Both the position numbers and the translations under genes were made by a program. DNA of 64,000 bases from Citrobacter sp. Marseille-Q6884 (GTDB lineage: Bacteria; Pseudomonadota; Gammaproteobacteria; Enterobacterales; Enterobacteriaceae): positions 806,001 to 870,000 of the forward strand of contig NZ_CAMDRE010000001.1 of assembly GCF_945906775.1 (NCBI RefSeq), read 5' to 3'. Shown here piece after piece: positions 16,860-28,567 of this stretch. The notes below the pieces were generated by a model that saw nothing but the letters and a program-made list of their open reading frames with translations, was not told the origin of the DNA and did not search any database. Positions within the stretch are counted from its first letter, which is position 1. Every line of letters starts with the position of its first letter.

Positions 16860-17543
16860 ATGCTAACAGTACCGGGATTGTGCTGGCTATGCCGAATGCC
16901 GCTAATGCTAGGGCATTGGGGAATTTGTTCCGTCTGTACACGCGCAACGCGACGCCATGTCAATCTGTGTCCACAATGCGGGCTCCCTGCGGCTCACACA
17001 GCCCTTCCCTGCGGTCGATGTCTGCAAAAGCCGCCGCCTTGGCAACGACTGATTACTGTCAGCGACTATGCTCCTCCGCTGAGTGGACTTATCCACCAAC
17101 TGAAGTTTTCCCGCCGCAGCGAAATTGCCGCCGCCCTCTCACGTCTCTTGTTGCTGGAGGTGCTCCAGGCTCGGCAAACGCATCCTCTCCCTCAACCAGA
17201 CAGGCTCGTCAGCGTCCCACTCTGGCAGAGACGGCACTGGCGCAGAGGATTTAATCAAAGCGATTTGCTGTGCCGCCCATTAGCTCACTGGCTGGCGTGT
17301 GACTGGGACAAACAGGCAGTCACGCGGATTCGGGCTACCGCTACACAGCATCATCTCAGCGCCCGATTACGCAAACGAAACCTGAAAAACGCCTTTCGCC
17401 TTGAATTGCCCGTACAGGGACTCCATATGGTTATTGTGGATGATGTCGTCACTACCGGAAGTACCGTCGCGGAAATCGCGCAGCTGCTTTTACGCAACGG
17501 CGCGGCGACTGTCCAGGTATGGTGCCTGTGTCGAACCTTGTAG
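16860..17543 (+). CDS. gntX: GntX (ComFC family), phosphoribosyltransferase-like DNA-utilisation protein
   Basis: The start is the ATG at 16860 (MLTVPGLCWLCRMPL), with AAGGAG at 16848 and the known 227-residue length; an upstream in-frame start adds seven residues without support. The N-terminus has a zinc-ribbon-like set of cysteines (C8, C11, C23, C26 and further pairs to about 55). The C-terminal half is a type I phosphoribosyltransferase domain with the PRPP-binding VIVDDVVTTGSTV (about 191-203). The family includes ComFC of naturally competent bacteria, and E. coli GntX is needed to use DNA as a carbon source. Despite its name, a direct gluconate role is not shown. Confidence 0.94.
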   Translation: MLTVPGLCWLCRMPLMLGHWGICSVCTRATRRHVNLCPQCGLPAAHTALPCGRCLQKPPPWQRLITVSDYAPPLSGLIHQLKFSRRSEIAAALSRLLLLEVLQARQTHPLPQPDRLVSVPLWQRRHWRRGFNQSDLLCRPLAHWLACDWDKQAVTRIRATATQHHLSARLRKRNLKNAFRLELPVQGLHMVIVDDVVTTGSTVAEIAQLLLRNGAATVQVWCLCRTL

Positions 17544-17601
17544 AGCCTCGATGATGGGCGTATTATAACCAAGTAAAATAGTCAACTATTAGGCCATTAC
17601 T

Positions 17602-18177
17602 ATGATCCATATTTCCGATGCTGCACAAGCGCACTTTGCCAAACTGCTGGCAAATCAGGAAGAAGGGACACAAATCCGCGTATTTGTGATCAATCCCGGC
17701 ACGCCTAACGCTGAATGCGGCGTTTCTTATTGTCCGCCGGACGCCGTGGAAGCAACCGACACCGCCATTAAATTTGACCTGCTGACCGCGTATGTTGATG
17801 AACTGAGCGCACCGTATCTCGAAGACGCAGAAATCGATTTCGTCACCGACCAGTTAGGCTCCCAGCTGACCCTGAAAGCACCGAACGCCAAAATGCGTAA
17901 AGTGGCTGACGATGCACCGCTCATGGAGCGTGTGGAATACATGCTGCAATCACAGATTAACCCTCAGTTGGCTGGCCACGGTGGTCGTGTCTCTCTGATG
18001 GAAATCACCGAAGAAGGCTACGCCATTCTGCAATTTGGCGGCGGCTGCAACGGCTGTTCAATGGTGGATGTCACACTGAAAGAAGGCATTGAGAAACAGC
18101 TGCTGGGTGAATTCCCTGAACTGAAAGGCGTTCGCGATTTAACCGAACACCAACGCGGCGAGCACTCTTACTACTAA
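17602..18177 (+). CDS. nfuA: NfuA, iron-sulphur cluster carrier
   Basis: The protein has 191 residues as in E. coli. The N-terminal half is a degenerate A-type carrier domain lacking the full set of cysteines. The C-terminal NifU-like domain holds the CxxC motif in GGGCNGCSMVDV (C149, C152), which binds a 4Fe-4S cluster between two monomers. NfuA delivers clusters to targets such as aconitase and lipoyl synthase, especially under iron limitation or oxidative stress. It follows gntX by 58 bp. A REP-like hairpin comes directly after its stop codon. Confidence 0.97.
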   Translation: MIHISDAAQAHFAKLLANQEEGTQIRVFVINPGTPNAECGVSYCPPDAVEATDTAIKFDLLTAYVDELSAPYLEDAEIDFVTDQLGSQLTLKAPNAKMRKVADDAPLMERVEYMLQSQINPQLAGHGGRVSLMEITEEGYAILQFGGGCNGCSMVDVTLKEGIEKQLLGEFPELKGVRDLTEHQRGEHSYY

Positions 18178-18193
18178 GTTCCCGTCTGTATTT

Positions 18194-18228
18194 GCCCGGT
18201 GGCAATAACGCTTACCGGGCCTGATTTT
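18194..18228 (+). terminator. nfuA terminator (REP-like hairpin with T tract)
   Basis: GCCCGGT (18194-18200) pairs with ACCGGGC (18214-18220) and is followed by CTGATTTTT. Stem plus T tract makes a plausible rho-independent terminator after nfuA. Confidence 0.75.
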
Positions 18229-18494
18229 TCTGCCTGCCCTCCTGCATCAATCCCCCTGGAATTTGACCTGGTTCTCATATTTTAAATTTTGCTGTCCCAG
18301 GTGATTCTCAATCACCACATGTTACCCGTATCATTCGTATGGGCACCAAATCACCCCATAACAGCCAGCTAAACTGATTAGTTTGGAAGGCAATCAGCAT
18401 TGGTGCTGCAAACACTCTGTTCCCGGTCGGGACAAGCGTAATTTGTCATCTAAACACTGACGTTACCCATAACAAAGTTAAGGCCAGGTAAATC
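18229..18494 (+). promoter_or_regulatory. gntT promoter region with two GntR operators
   Basis: The nfuA-gntT gap (317 bp in all) carries two GntR-type operators: ATGTTACCCGTATCATT at 18319-18335, and GACGTTACCCATAACAAAG near 18459-18477. They share the TGTTACC...ATAAC core with the gntK operators in this window. A palindrome GGTGATT-CTC-AATCACC (18300-18316) lies just upstream; it looks CRP-like but its spacer is one base too long. In E. coli gntT is repressed by GntR and activated by CRP, with operators placed upstream and downstream of the start point. Confidence 0.75.
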
Positions 18495-19811
18495 ATGCCA
18501 TTAGTCATCGTTGCTATCGGTGTAATCTTGTTACTCCTCCTGATGATCCGTTTCAAAATGAACGGCTTCATCGCTCTCGTCCTGGTGGCGCTTGCTGTCG
18601 GATTGATGCAAGGGATGCCTCTGGGCAAGGTCATCGGTTCAATTAAAGCCGGCGTCGGCGGAACCCTTGGCAGCCTCGCCCTGATTATGGGTTTTGGCGC
18701 CATGTTGGGCAAAATGTTGGCAGACTGCGGTGGTGCGCAACGCATTGCGACCACGCTCATTGCTAAATTCGGTAAAAAACACATTCAGTGGGCGGTGGTA
18801 CTCACCGGCTTCACCGTGGGTTTTGCACTGTTCTATGAAGTCGGCTTCGTCCTGATGCTGCCGCTGGTCTTCACCATTGCCGCTGCCGCGAATATCCCGC
18901 TGCTGTACGTCGGTGTACCCATGGCCGCTGCGCTGTCTGTTACCCACGGTTTCTTACCGCCGCACCCGGGTCCGACAGCTATCGCGACCATCTTCCATGC
19001 AGATATGGGTAAAACGCTGCTGTTTGGTACGATTCTGGCTATCCCAACCGTTATTCTCGCGGGTCCGGTTTATGCACGTTTCCTGAAAGGTATCGATAAG
19101 CCGATCCCGGAAGGTCTGTACAGCGCAAAAACCTTCACTGAAGAAGAAATGCCTGGCTTTGGCGTCAGCGTCTGGACCTCTCTGGTTCCGGTGATTCTGA
19201 TGGCAATGCGCGCCGTAGCGGAAATGCTCCTGCCAAAAGGCCACGCCTTCCTGCAGGTCGCAGAATTCCTCGGCGATCCAGTAATGGCAACGCTGATTGC
19301 GGTTCTGATTGCGATGTTCACCTTTGGTCTGAACCGTGGACGTTCGATGGATCAGATTAATGAGACGCTGGTGTCCTCCATCAAAATCATCGCAATGATG
19401 CTGCTGATTATCGGCGGTGGCGGTGCGTTCAAGCAGGTACTGGTAGATAGCGGCGTAGACAAATACATCGCTTCAATGATGCATGAAACCAACATTTCTC
19501 CGCTGCTGATGGCATGGTCCATTGCCGCAGTACTGCGTATCGCGTTGGGTTCTGCCACCGTAGCCGCCATCACTGCAGGTGGGATTGTGGCGCCGCTGAT
19601 TGCAACAACCGGCGTTAGCCCTGAGCTGATGGTTATTGCGGTCGGTTCCGGTAGCGTGATTTTCTCCCACGTAAACGATCCTGGCTTCTGGCTGTTCAAA
19701 GAATATTTCAACCTGACTATCGGTGAAACGATCAAGTCCTGGTCAATGCTGGAAACCATTATCTCTGTCTGCGGTCTGGTTGGCTGTCTGCTGCTGGGAA
19801 TGGTGGTCTGA
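18495..19811 (+). CDS. gntT: GntT, high-affinity gluconate:H+ symporter
   Basis: The protein has 438 residues and belongs to the GntP family. It is almost wholly hydrophobic, with 12-14 expected membrane segments. Family marks include the N-terminal LALIMGFGAMLGKMLADCGG and the HGFLPPHPGP motif near residue 152, plus the C-terminal SVIFSHVNDPGFWLFKEYF. It imports gluconate by proton symport at the inner membrane. GntU, encoded at 43344-44684, is its low-affinity relative and shares these motifs in a diverged form. Expression is likely under GntR and CRP through the upstream sites. A strong terminator follows. Confidence 0.97.
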   Translation: MPLVIVAIGVILLLLLMIRFKMNGFIALVLVALAVGLMQGMPLGKVIGSIKAGVGGTLGSLALIMGFGAMLGKMLADCGGAQRIATTLIAKFGKKHIQWAVVLTGFTVGFALFYEVGFVLMLPLVFTIAAAANIPLLYVGVPMAAALSVTHGFLPPHPGPTAIATIFHADMGKTLLFGTILAIPTVILAGPVYARFLKGIDKPIPEGLYSAKTFTEEEMPGFGVSVWTSLVPVILMAMRAVAEMLLPKGHAFLQVAEFLGDPVMATLIAVLIAMFTFGLNRGRSMDQINETLVSSIKIIAMMLLIIGGGGAFKQVLVDSGVDKYIASMMHETNISPLLMAWSIAAVLRIALGSATVAAITAGGIVAPLIATTGVSPELMVIAVGSGSVIFSHVNDPGFWLFKEYFNLTIGETIKSWSMLETIISVCGLVGCLLLGMVV

Positions 19812-19867
19812 TAAACCTCAGTGCCGGGTGGCAACGTCAATGCGCTACCCGTACTGCATGAACATAA

Positions 19868-19897
19868 AGAACCCGCCAGATGGCGGGTTCTTTTTTA
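19868..19897. terminator. gntT-malQ intergenic terminator
   Basis: GAACCCGCCA (19869-19878) pairs perfectly with TGGCGGGTTC (19881-19890) and is followed by TTTTTT. This is a strong rho-independent terminator for gntT. Its A-rich left flank is short, so effect on malQ transcripts from the other side is less certain. Confidence 0.9.
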
Positions 19898-19906
19898 CTT
19901 CTTTTT

Positions 19907-21997
19907 TTACTTCTTCTTCGCGGCAGCTTTGCGCCGTTTATCCAAATCCTTAATCAGCTTGTTCACCCTTTCATCGGCAAACATCTTCTCAAGCGTCGTG
20001 GACAACTTGCGCCGCCAGTTCTTGTACTGATAACTGGTACCCGGAATGTTGACCGGCTCCGCCATATCTAACCAGTCTTCCGGTTGCAGCCCCAACAACG
20101 CACTGTTGCTGTCAGCAATGTAGCGCTGCATCCCACGATTGAGGATCGGCGTCATCGACATCAACGACGCCTTATGTCCGGCGCGTTTTGGTAAGCAACC
20201 GTATTTGTGCAGTGCGTCCAGCAAGCCCTGCTTTGCCTGTTCCCGGTCCAGGTACAACCCGCGCAACACGACGTCATCCGGGTAAAGACCCAATGTTTTT
20301 CCCAGCGTCAGGTCGCCGCTGTCCCAGTAGCCTTTCAGCGTGGGAAGATCATGGGTTGCCGCAACGGCCATGGATTGTTCCGGGTACGCTTTCGGCGCAC
20401 GGAAATTCTTCTCATGGTCATTCTCAAAATAGAGCACTTTGTACGAATACACACCGCTGTCACGCAGCTTGCCAACAATCTCCACCGGAACCGTCCCCAG
20501 ATCCTCACCGATCACCATGCAGTGGTGGCGTTGACTTTCCAGCGCCAGAATCGCGAGCAGATCGTCTACCGGGTAATGCACATAAGCGCCGTGATCGGCA
20601 GTCTCGCCATAAGGGATCCACCACAGACGCAGCATCGACATCACATGGTCGATACGCAGCGCACCGCAGTTCTGCATGTTCGCGCGCAACAATTCAATAA
20701 ACGGCTCGTAGGCGCGTGCGGTAATGATATGCGGGTCCATCGGCGGCAGCCCCCAGTTTTGACCGAGCGGCCCAAGAATATCCGGTGGCGCACCCACGGA
20801 CGCTTTCAGGCAGTACAACTCACGATCACACCAGGTTTCCGCTCCGCCTTCGGCGACCCCGACCGCCAGATCGCGATACAGACCGATCGGCATATCAAAG
20901 CCCTGGCTGGTTTCCCAGCAGGCAGCAAACTGGGTATATGCCAGCCACTGCAACCAGAGATAGAAATCCACTTCATCGCTGTGCTTCTCGCAGAACTGTT
21001 TAACTTCCGGCGAGTCCACCGACTGGAAGGCATCCGGCCATACCGGCCAGCCCCAGCGCATTTCATCTTCTTTCACCTGATGGGCATGCAACGCGTCAAA
21101 CGCCGCCTGCCAGTACAGACTTTCGCCCTCCTGAACCACAAAACGACGGAACGCCGCCATCTGCTCATCATCACGAGACGAAAAGCCTTTCCATGCCATG
21201 CGCAGCGCCGTCATCTTCAGGGCGGTCACCGTAGAGTAATCCACCCACTCGGCATCCCGAGCGCGTTGCAGGATTTGTTGCGTCGCAGGCATTTGCCACC
21301 ACTCCTGCGCCGCTTTGCTCAGGTGAAAGTCGTCTACCGCATTCACATCAATATAAATGACGTTCAGCCAGCGGCGCGAAGAAGGGCTATACGGACTGGC
21401 GCTCTCCGGGTTCGCCGGATAGAGCGCATGAATCGGGTTAAGGCCAATAAACGCCCCACCGCGCTTCGCCACGTCCGCCAGCATAGAACGCAGGTCGCCA
21501 AAGTCGCCGATCCCCCAGTTCTTTTCTGAACGCAGGGTATATAGCTGCACACATGCACCCCACAACTTTTGCCCGGCGAGCAATGCCGGCGGCTCATAGC
21601 AGCGTTTAGGCGCAACGATAATACGACAATGCGTGCGTAACTCTCCCTGCGTCAGGGTCAGCGTGTGGTACCCCTCCGGCAGCTTCGCCGGAAGGTGAAA
21701 AGATTGACCGCCGATGGCATGTCCTTTGTGCTGTGCACCCTCTTCGGTCGTGAGCAGCCAACTAAACTCACCGCTCCCTTCAACCGCCAGCGGCATTTTT
21801 TTGCCCGCGGTATACACCATCACATTCGGTACCGGTGTCACCGCCACTTTCGTGGCGGCGGTTGTACGATGCATGGCGTCAAGCAAACGCCGCTTGGTTT
21901 CGGCGCCAATAGACTGCGGTTTACCGTGGGCATTGATGTAATTGGGGCTAATCCCCGCCGCCAGCGCGGCATTATCCAGACGTTTGCTTTCCATCAC
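19907..21997 (-). CDS. malQ: Amylomaltase (4-alpha-glucanotransferase)
   Basis: The protein has 696 residues; E. coli MalQ has 694. It is a GH77 enzyme with the catalytic nucleophile region LRIDHVMSM (about 448), acid/base Glu in VIGEDLGTVP (about 496) and the third Asp in AATHDLPTL (about 548). It transfers maltosyl and longer units between maltodextrins in the cytosol, freeing glucose and making substrates for MalP. The C-terminal run KRRKAAAKKK is lysine-rich. It is the second gene of malPQ, six bp after malP, and depends on MalT. Confidence 0.97.
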   Translation of the reverse strand: MMESKRLDNAALAAGISPNYINAHGKPQSIGAETKRRLLDAMHRTTAATKVAVTPVPNVMVYTAGKKMPLAVEGSGEFSWLLTTEEGAQHKGHAIGGQSFHLPAKLPEGYHTLTLTQGELRTHCRIIVAPKRCYEPPALLAGQKLWGACVQLYTLRSEKNWGIGDFGDLRSMLADVAKRGGAFIGLNPIHALYPANPESASPYSPSSRRWLNVIYIDVNAVDDFHLSKAAQEWWQMPATQQILQRARDAEWVDYSTVTALKMTALRMAWKGFSSRDDEQMAAFRRFVVQEGESLYWQAAFDALHAHQVKEDEMRWGWPVWPDAFQSVDSPEVKQFCEKHSDEVDFYLWLQWLAYTQFAACWETSQGFDMPIGLYRDLAVGVAEGGAETWCDRELYCLKASVGAPPDILGPLGQNWGLPPMDPHIITARAYEPFIELLRANMQNCGALRIDHVMSMLRLWWIPYGETADHGAYVHYPVDDLLAILALESQRHHCMVIGEDLGTVPVEIVGKLRDSGVYSYKVLYFENDHEKNFRAPKAYPEQSMAVAATHDLPTLKGYWDSGDLTLGKTLGLYPDDVVLRGLYLDREQAKQGLLDALHKYGCLPKRAGHKASLMSMTPILNRGMQRYIADSNSALLGLQPEDWLDMAEPVNIPGTSYQYKNWRRKLSTTLEKMFADERVNKLIKDLDKRRKAAAKKK

Positions 21998-22003
21998 GGG
22001 TCC

Positions 22004-24397
<2,394 letters not shown>

Positions 24398-24463
24398 AGG
24401 GGTTCCAGGTCCTTAGGTAATAAAACAACGTTATCGCTAGTTTGCCAGGCTCGTTGTTGACCT

Positions 24464-24510
24464 TCCTCATCCTGGCGAGGATTAGGGAGGGAGGAGGAGC
24501 GGGGATGAGC
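24464..24510 (-). promoter_or_regulatory. MalT boxes of the malPQ promoter
   Basis: Three GGAKGA-like motifs are clustered: GGATGAGG on the minus strand (24465-24472), GGATTAGGG on the plus strand (24479-24487) and GGGATGAG on the plus strand (24502-24509). The cluster and its sequence follow the E. coli malPp region, where MalT binds with maltotriose and ATP. Confidence 0.7.
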
Positions 24511-24868
24511 ATAAAAATGTGATCGCGACCACTCAAAGGCGGTGTAATTACCCGTAAAAGCGCAGAATCTCCACACACATCCCTGAAATGCACATTAGCG
24601 AACAAGGATTAACCGGGCAATTTAAAATAGGGACAAAACGTTTCTAAAAAAACGCAAATAACGAAATAGTTTCCATGCTGAAATACATATAGCGCTTAAG
24701 ATATTTCACAGGAAAATTATACGGCGATCGCAAAACTCACCGATTTCATTAATCCAAAGGGTTGTCATACAAAAAGAAGGGGATTATTCGATACCGTAAA
24801 AATAACGCCAAAGCCAGTCGCCACGCACTTTCAGACATTTAAGCATAATTTCTGTAATAGATGTTTGA

Positions 24869-24890
24869 AATTGTGACATAGTGCAAAATC
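24869..24890 (+). promoter_or_regulatory. CRP site of the malT promoter
   Basis: TGTGA-CATAGT-GCAAA at 24872-24887 is nearly the CRP site of E. coli malT (TGTGACACAGTGCAAA as remembered). The first half is consensus and the second half is weak, as in E. coli. It lies about 125-145 bp upstream of the malT start codon. Confidence 0.8.
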
Positions 24891-25012
24891 AGACACACAA
24901 AAACCCTGCTTAGCTTGCATAAAAGCCCTTTCTGGCCGACCTTATATCTATTAATTACGAAGCGCAAAAAAAATCGTTTTCCCCTATTTTCACACAGTGA
25001 AGTGACTAGCTT

Positions 25013-27718
25013 ATGTTGATTCCGTCCAAATTAAGTCGTCCGGTTCGACTCGACCATACGGTGGTTCGTGAGCGCCTGTTGGCTAAACTTTCTGGCGCGA
25101 ACAATTTCAGGCTCGCCCTGATAACAAGTCCCGCTGGTTATGGAAAAACAACGCTCGTTTCGCAATGGGCGGCGGGGAAAAATGAATTAGGCTGGTACTC
25201 CCTGGACGAAGGCGATAACCAGCAGGAGCGCTTTGCCAGCTATCTGATTGCCGCTATCCAGCAGGCGACCGGTGGGCACTGTACAACCAGCGAAGCGATG
25301 GTGCAAAAGCGTCAGTACGTCAGCCTGACCTCGCTCTTTGCGCAACTGTTCATTGAACTGGCCGAGTGGCATCGCCCGCTTTATCTGGTCGTGGATGATT
25401 ACCACCTGATCTCTAATCCGGCCATCCACGAAGCCATGCGTTTCTTCCTTCGCCATCAGCCTGAGAATCTCACGCTGGTCGTACTGTCGCGTAATTTGCC
25501 GCAACTGGGCATTGCTAACCTGCGCGTGCGCGATCAGTTACTGGAGATAGGCAGTCAGCAACTGGCGTTTAACCATCAGGAAGCCAAACAGTTCTTCGAT
25601 CGTCGTTTGTCCTCACCTATCGAAGCGGCGGAAAGCAGTCGCATGTGCGATGACGTCGCTGGCTGGGCAACCGCGTTACAGCTGATCGCGCTTTCAGCCC
25701 GCCAGAATAATCATTCTGCGCATCAGTCGGCACGACGCCTTGCCGGAATCAACGCCAGCCATCTGTCCGATTATCTGGTCGATGAAGTTCTCGACAGCGT
25801 GGACATTGGCACGCGGCACTTCCTGTTAAAAAGCGCCGTTCTGCGTTCAATGAACGATGCGCTGATTGCCCGGGTTACCGGGGAAGAAAACGGTCAAATG
25901 CGGCTGGAGGAAATTGAGCGCCAGGGGTTGTTCCTGCAACGGATGGATGACACCGGCGAATGGTTCAGCTATCACCCGCTGTTCGGCAACTTTTTACGCC
26001 AGCGCTGCCAGTGGGAACTGGCGACGGAACTCCCCGAAATCCACCGCGCCGCCGCAGAAAGCTGGATGGCGCAAGGCTTCCCGAGCGAGGCCATCCACCA
26101 TGCGCTGGCGGCAGGCGACGCCCATATGCTGCGCGATATCCTGCTCAACCATGCATGGGGGCTGTTTAACCACAGCGAACTGGCGTTACTCGAAGAGTCG
26201 CTAAAAGCCCTGCCGTGGGAAAGCCTGCTGGAGAACCCACGCCTGGTGCTGTTACAGGCCTGGCTGATGCAAAGTCAGCACCGCTACAGTGAAGTTAACA
26301 CCCTACTGGCGCGCGCTGAGCAGGAAATGAAAGGCGATATGGAAACCACCCTGCATGCGGAATTTAATGCCCTGCGTGCACAGGTGGCGATTAACGACGG
26401 TAACCCCGACGAAGCTGAGCGTCTGGCAAAACTGGCGCTGGATGAACTCCCCATAGCCTGGTATTACAGCCGTATTGTCGCGACGTCAGTGCACGGTGAA
26501 GTCCTGCACTGTAAAGGCGACCTCACGCTCTCGCTGTCCTTGATGCAGCAAACAGAGCAAATGGCGCGCCATCATGACGTCTGGCATTACGCACTCTGGA
26601 GCCTCATCCAACAAAGTGAGATTTTGTTTGCCCAGGGCTTTTTGCAGGCCGCCTGGGAGACTCAGGAAAAAGCGTTCCAGCTGATTAAAGAGCAACACCT
26701 GGAACAGTTACCCATGCACGAGTTCCTGGTGCGCATCCGGGCGCAACTGTTGTGGGCATGGGCACGTCTTGATGAATCCGAAGCCTCTGCTCGCAGCGGC
26801 ATCGAACTGCTTTCCACGTTCCAGCCGCAGCAGCAGCTGCAGTGCCTGGCGTTACTGGTTCAGTGTTCGCTGGCTCGGGGCGATCTGGATAATGCGCGCA
26901 GCCTGCTCAACCGCCTGGAAAACCTGCTGGGTAACGGACATTATCACAGCGACTGGATTTCCAATGCCGATAAAGTCCGCGTCATTTACTGGCAAATGGT
27001 CGGCGACAAAAATTCAGCCGCCAACTGGCTGCGCCACACACCAAAACCGGAGTTCGCTAATAACCACTTCCTGCAAAGCCAGTGGCGCAACATCGCCAGA
27101 GCGCAGATTTTATTGGGTGAATTTGAGCCCGCCGAAATCGTACTCGAAGAGTTAAACGAAAATGCGCGCAACCTGCGGTTGATGAGCGATCTGAATCGTA
27201 ACCTCCTGCTTCTCAATCAGTTGTACTGGCAGGCCGGACGCAAAAATGATGCGCAGCGCGTGTTGCTTGATGCGCTGCAGTTAGCGAACCGCACCGGGTT
27301 TATCAGCCACTTTGTTATCGAAGGTGAAGCGATGGCGCAGCAGTTGCGTCAGCTGATTCAACTCAATACCCTGCCGGAACTTGAGCAGCATCGCGCGCAG
27401 CGTATTTTGCGTGAGATTAACCAGCACCATCGCCATAAATTCGCCCACTTTGATGAAGGCTTCGTCGAGCGTCTGCTGACTCACCCGGACGTGCCGGAAC
27501 TGATCCGCACCAGCCCGCTGACCCAGCGAGAATGGCAGGTTTTAGGTTTGATTTATTCCGGTTACAGCAACGAACAGATCGCCGGAGAGCTGGCCGTCGC
27601 CGCAACAACCATCAAAACGCATATTCGCAACTTGTACCAGAAACTCGGCGTCGCGCACCGCCAGGATGCCGTGCAGCAGGCGCAGAGGCTGTTGAAGATG
27701 ATGGGCTACGGCGTGTAA
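25013..27718 (+). CDS. malT: MalT, STAND-family transcription activator of the maltose regulon
   Basis: The protein has 901 residues, the family length. The NB-ARC-like ATPase region begins with Walker A TSPAGYGKTTLVSQW (about 35-48) and has Walker B LYLVVDDYH (about 124). A winged-helix and a superhelical TPR-like sensor region follow (about 240-800). The C-terminal LuxR-type helix-turn-helix starts at LTQREWQVLGLIYSGYS (about 833). MalT binds maltotriose and ATP, oligomerises and activates malPQ and other mal promoters. In K-12 the rtc genes come next; here the neighbour is glpR in the opposite direction. Confidence 0.98.
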   Translation: MLIPSKLSRPVRLDHTVVRERLLAKLSGANNFRLALITSPAGYGKTTLVSQWAAGKNELGWYSLDEGDNQQERFASYLIAAIQQATGGHCTTSEAMVQKRQYVSLTSLFAQLFIELAEWHRPLYLVVDDYHLISNPAIHEAMRFFLRHQPENLTLVVLSRNLPQLGIANLRVRDQLLEIGSQQLAFNHQEAKQFFDRRLSSPIEAAESSRMCDDVAGWATALQLIALSARQNNHSAHQSARRLAGINASHLSDYLVDEVLDSVDIGTRHFLLKSAVLRSMNDALIARVTGEENGQMRLEEIERQGLFLQRMDDTGEWFSYHPLFGNFLRQRCQWELATELPEIHRAAAESWMAQGFPSEAIHHALAAGDAHMLRDILLNHAWGLFNHSELALLEESLKALPWESLLENPRLVLLQAWLMQSQHRYSEVNTLLARAEQEMKGDMETTLHAEFNALRAQVAINDGNPDEAERLAKLALDELPIAWYYSRIVATSVHGEVLHCKGDLTLSLSLMQQTEQMARHHDVWHYALWSLIQQSEILFAQGFLQAAWETQEKAFQLIKEQHLEQLPMHEFLVRIRAQLLWAWARLDESEASARSGIELLSTFQPQQQLQCLALLVQCSLARGDLDNARSLLNRLENLLGNGHYHSDWISNADKVRVIYWQMVGDKNSAANWLRHTPKPEFANNHFLQSQWRNIARAQILLGEFEPAEIVLEELNENARNLRLMSDLNRNLLLLNQLYWQAGRKNDAQRVLLDALQLANRTGFISHFVIEGEAMAQQLRQLIQLNTLPELEQHRAQRILREINQHHRHKFAHFDEGFVERLLTHPDVPELIRTSPLTQREWQVLGLIYSGYSNEQIAGELAVAATTIKTHIRNLYQKLGVAHRQDAVQQAQRLLKMMGYGV

Positions 27719-27724
27719 TGTTCT

Positions 27725-27751
27725 GCCCGGTAGCGCTGAAGCTTACCGGGC
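27725..27751. terminator. REP-like hairpin between malT and glpR
   Basis: GCCCGGT (27725-27731) and ACCGGGC (27745-27751), with extra pairing of GC/GC inside, fill the 44-bp gap between convergent malT and glpR. There is no clear T tract. Confidence 0.6.
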
Positions 27752-27762
27752 CCGCAGACGAC

Positions 27763-28521
27763 CTAGCACAGCTCTAACTGAATATGGTGGTCAGCAATCA
27801 CCTGCATCACACCGGCAGGCGGTAAGGTGTCGGTATAGACGGCATCCACCAGGCTAATACTACCCATGTTAACCATCGCATTACGCCCAAACTTCGAATG
27901 ATCCACCACCAGCATCACGTGGCGTGAATTTTCAATAATGGCGCGTTTGGTGCGAACCTCGTGGTAATCAAATTCCAGCAATGAGCCATCACTGTCGATG
28001 CCGCTAATCCCTAAGATGCCGAAATCCAGGCGGAACTGAGAGATAAAATCGAGGGTCGCTTCGCCCATAATGCCGCCATCACGACTACGAAGCTCGCCAC
28101 CAGCGAGAATAATGCGGAAATCCTCTTTCGCCATCAGCGTGTTGGCCACATTGAGGTTGTTGGTCACAATGCGCAAGTTACTGTGATTCAGCAGCGCATG
28201 CGCCACCGCTTCCGGCGTTGTGCCAATATCAATAAACAGCGTGGAACCGTTAGGGATCTGCGTGGCCACCTTACGGGCAATACGCTCTTTTTCCGCTGTC
28301 TGCGTCGCTTTACGGTCATGCCACGGGGTGTTGACCGAGCTGGATGGCAACGCCGCGCCGCCATGGTGGCGCAAAATCATGTTCTGATCGGCCAGATCGT
28401 TAAGATCCCGACGAATCGTCTGCGGGCTGACGGAGAAATGTTCCACCAGCTCCTCGGTGCTGACGTATCCCTGTTTTTTTACCAGTTCAATGATCGCGTC
28501 ATGTCGTTGTGTTTGCTTCAT
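27763..28521 (-). CDS. glpR: GlpR, DeoR-family repressor of glycerol-3-phosphate genes
   Basis: Started at the ATG at 28521 (MKQTQRHDAIIELV), the protein has the known 252 residues and a good AGGGAAC ribosome binding site; a longer in-frame form has no support. The N-terminal DeoR helix-turn-helix reads YVSTEELVEHFSVSPQTIRRDLNDL (about 19-43). The C-terminal sensor domain has the IDIGTTPEAVA signature. Glycerol-3-phosphate is the inducer. The frame is continuous, unlike the laboratory K-12 strain MG1655, in which glpR is known to carry a frameshift. It is the last gene of glpEGR and probably represses glpD through the operators at 30085-30124. Confidence 0.97.
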   Translation of the reverse strand: MKQTQRHDAIIELVKKQGYVSTEELVEHFSVSPQTIRRDLNDLADQNMILRHHGGAALPSSSVNTPWHDRKATQTAEKERIARKVATQIPNGSTLFIDIGTTPEAVAHALLNHSNLRIVTNNLNVANTLMAKEDFRIILAGGELRSRDGGIMGEATLDFISQFRLDFGILGISGIDSDGSLLEFDYHEVRTKRAIIENSRHVMLVVDHSKFGRNAMVNMGSISLVDAVYTDTLPPAGVMQVIADHHIQLELC

Positions 28522-28567
28522 TATTGTTCCCTGAAAATTTAGAATTCGTCTATCAGGCGTTATCGTT

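Larger units (their letters stand above)
24398..25012. promoter_or_regulatory. malPQ-malT divergent regulatory region
   Basis: This 615-bp gap contains the MalT-dependent malPQ promoter on the left, with its boxes at 24464-24510, and the CRP-dependent malT promoter on the right (CRP site 24869-24890). The middle part is AT-rich and no gene is evident in it. The arrangement and individual motifs match the well-studied E. coli malA region. Confidence 0.8.

Noticed and set aside
18300..18316. Palindrome GGTGATTCTCAATCACC upstream of gntT as a CRP site
   Set aside because: The spacer between GTGA and TCAC is seven rather than six bases, so it does not fit CRP; left as an unexplained palindrome.
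20207..21529. Long open frame (440 codons) on the plus strand opposite malQ
   Set aside because: It is antisense to a clearly real gene, has no ribosome binding site, and its composition follows from malQ codon usage.
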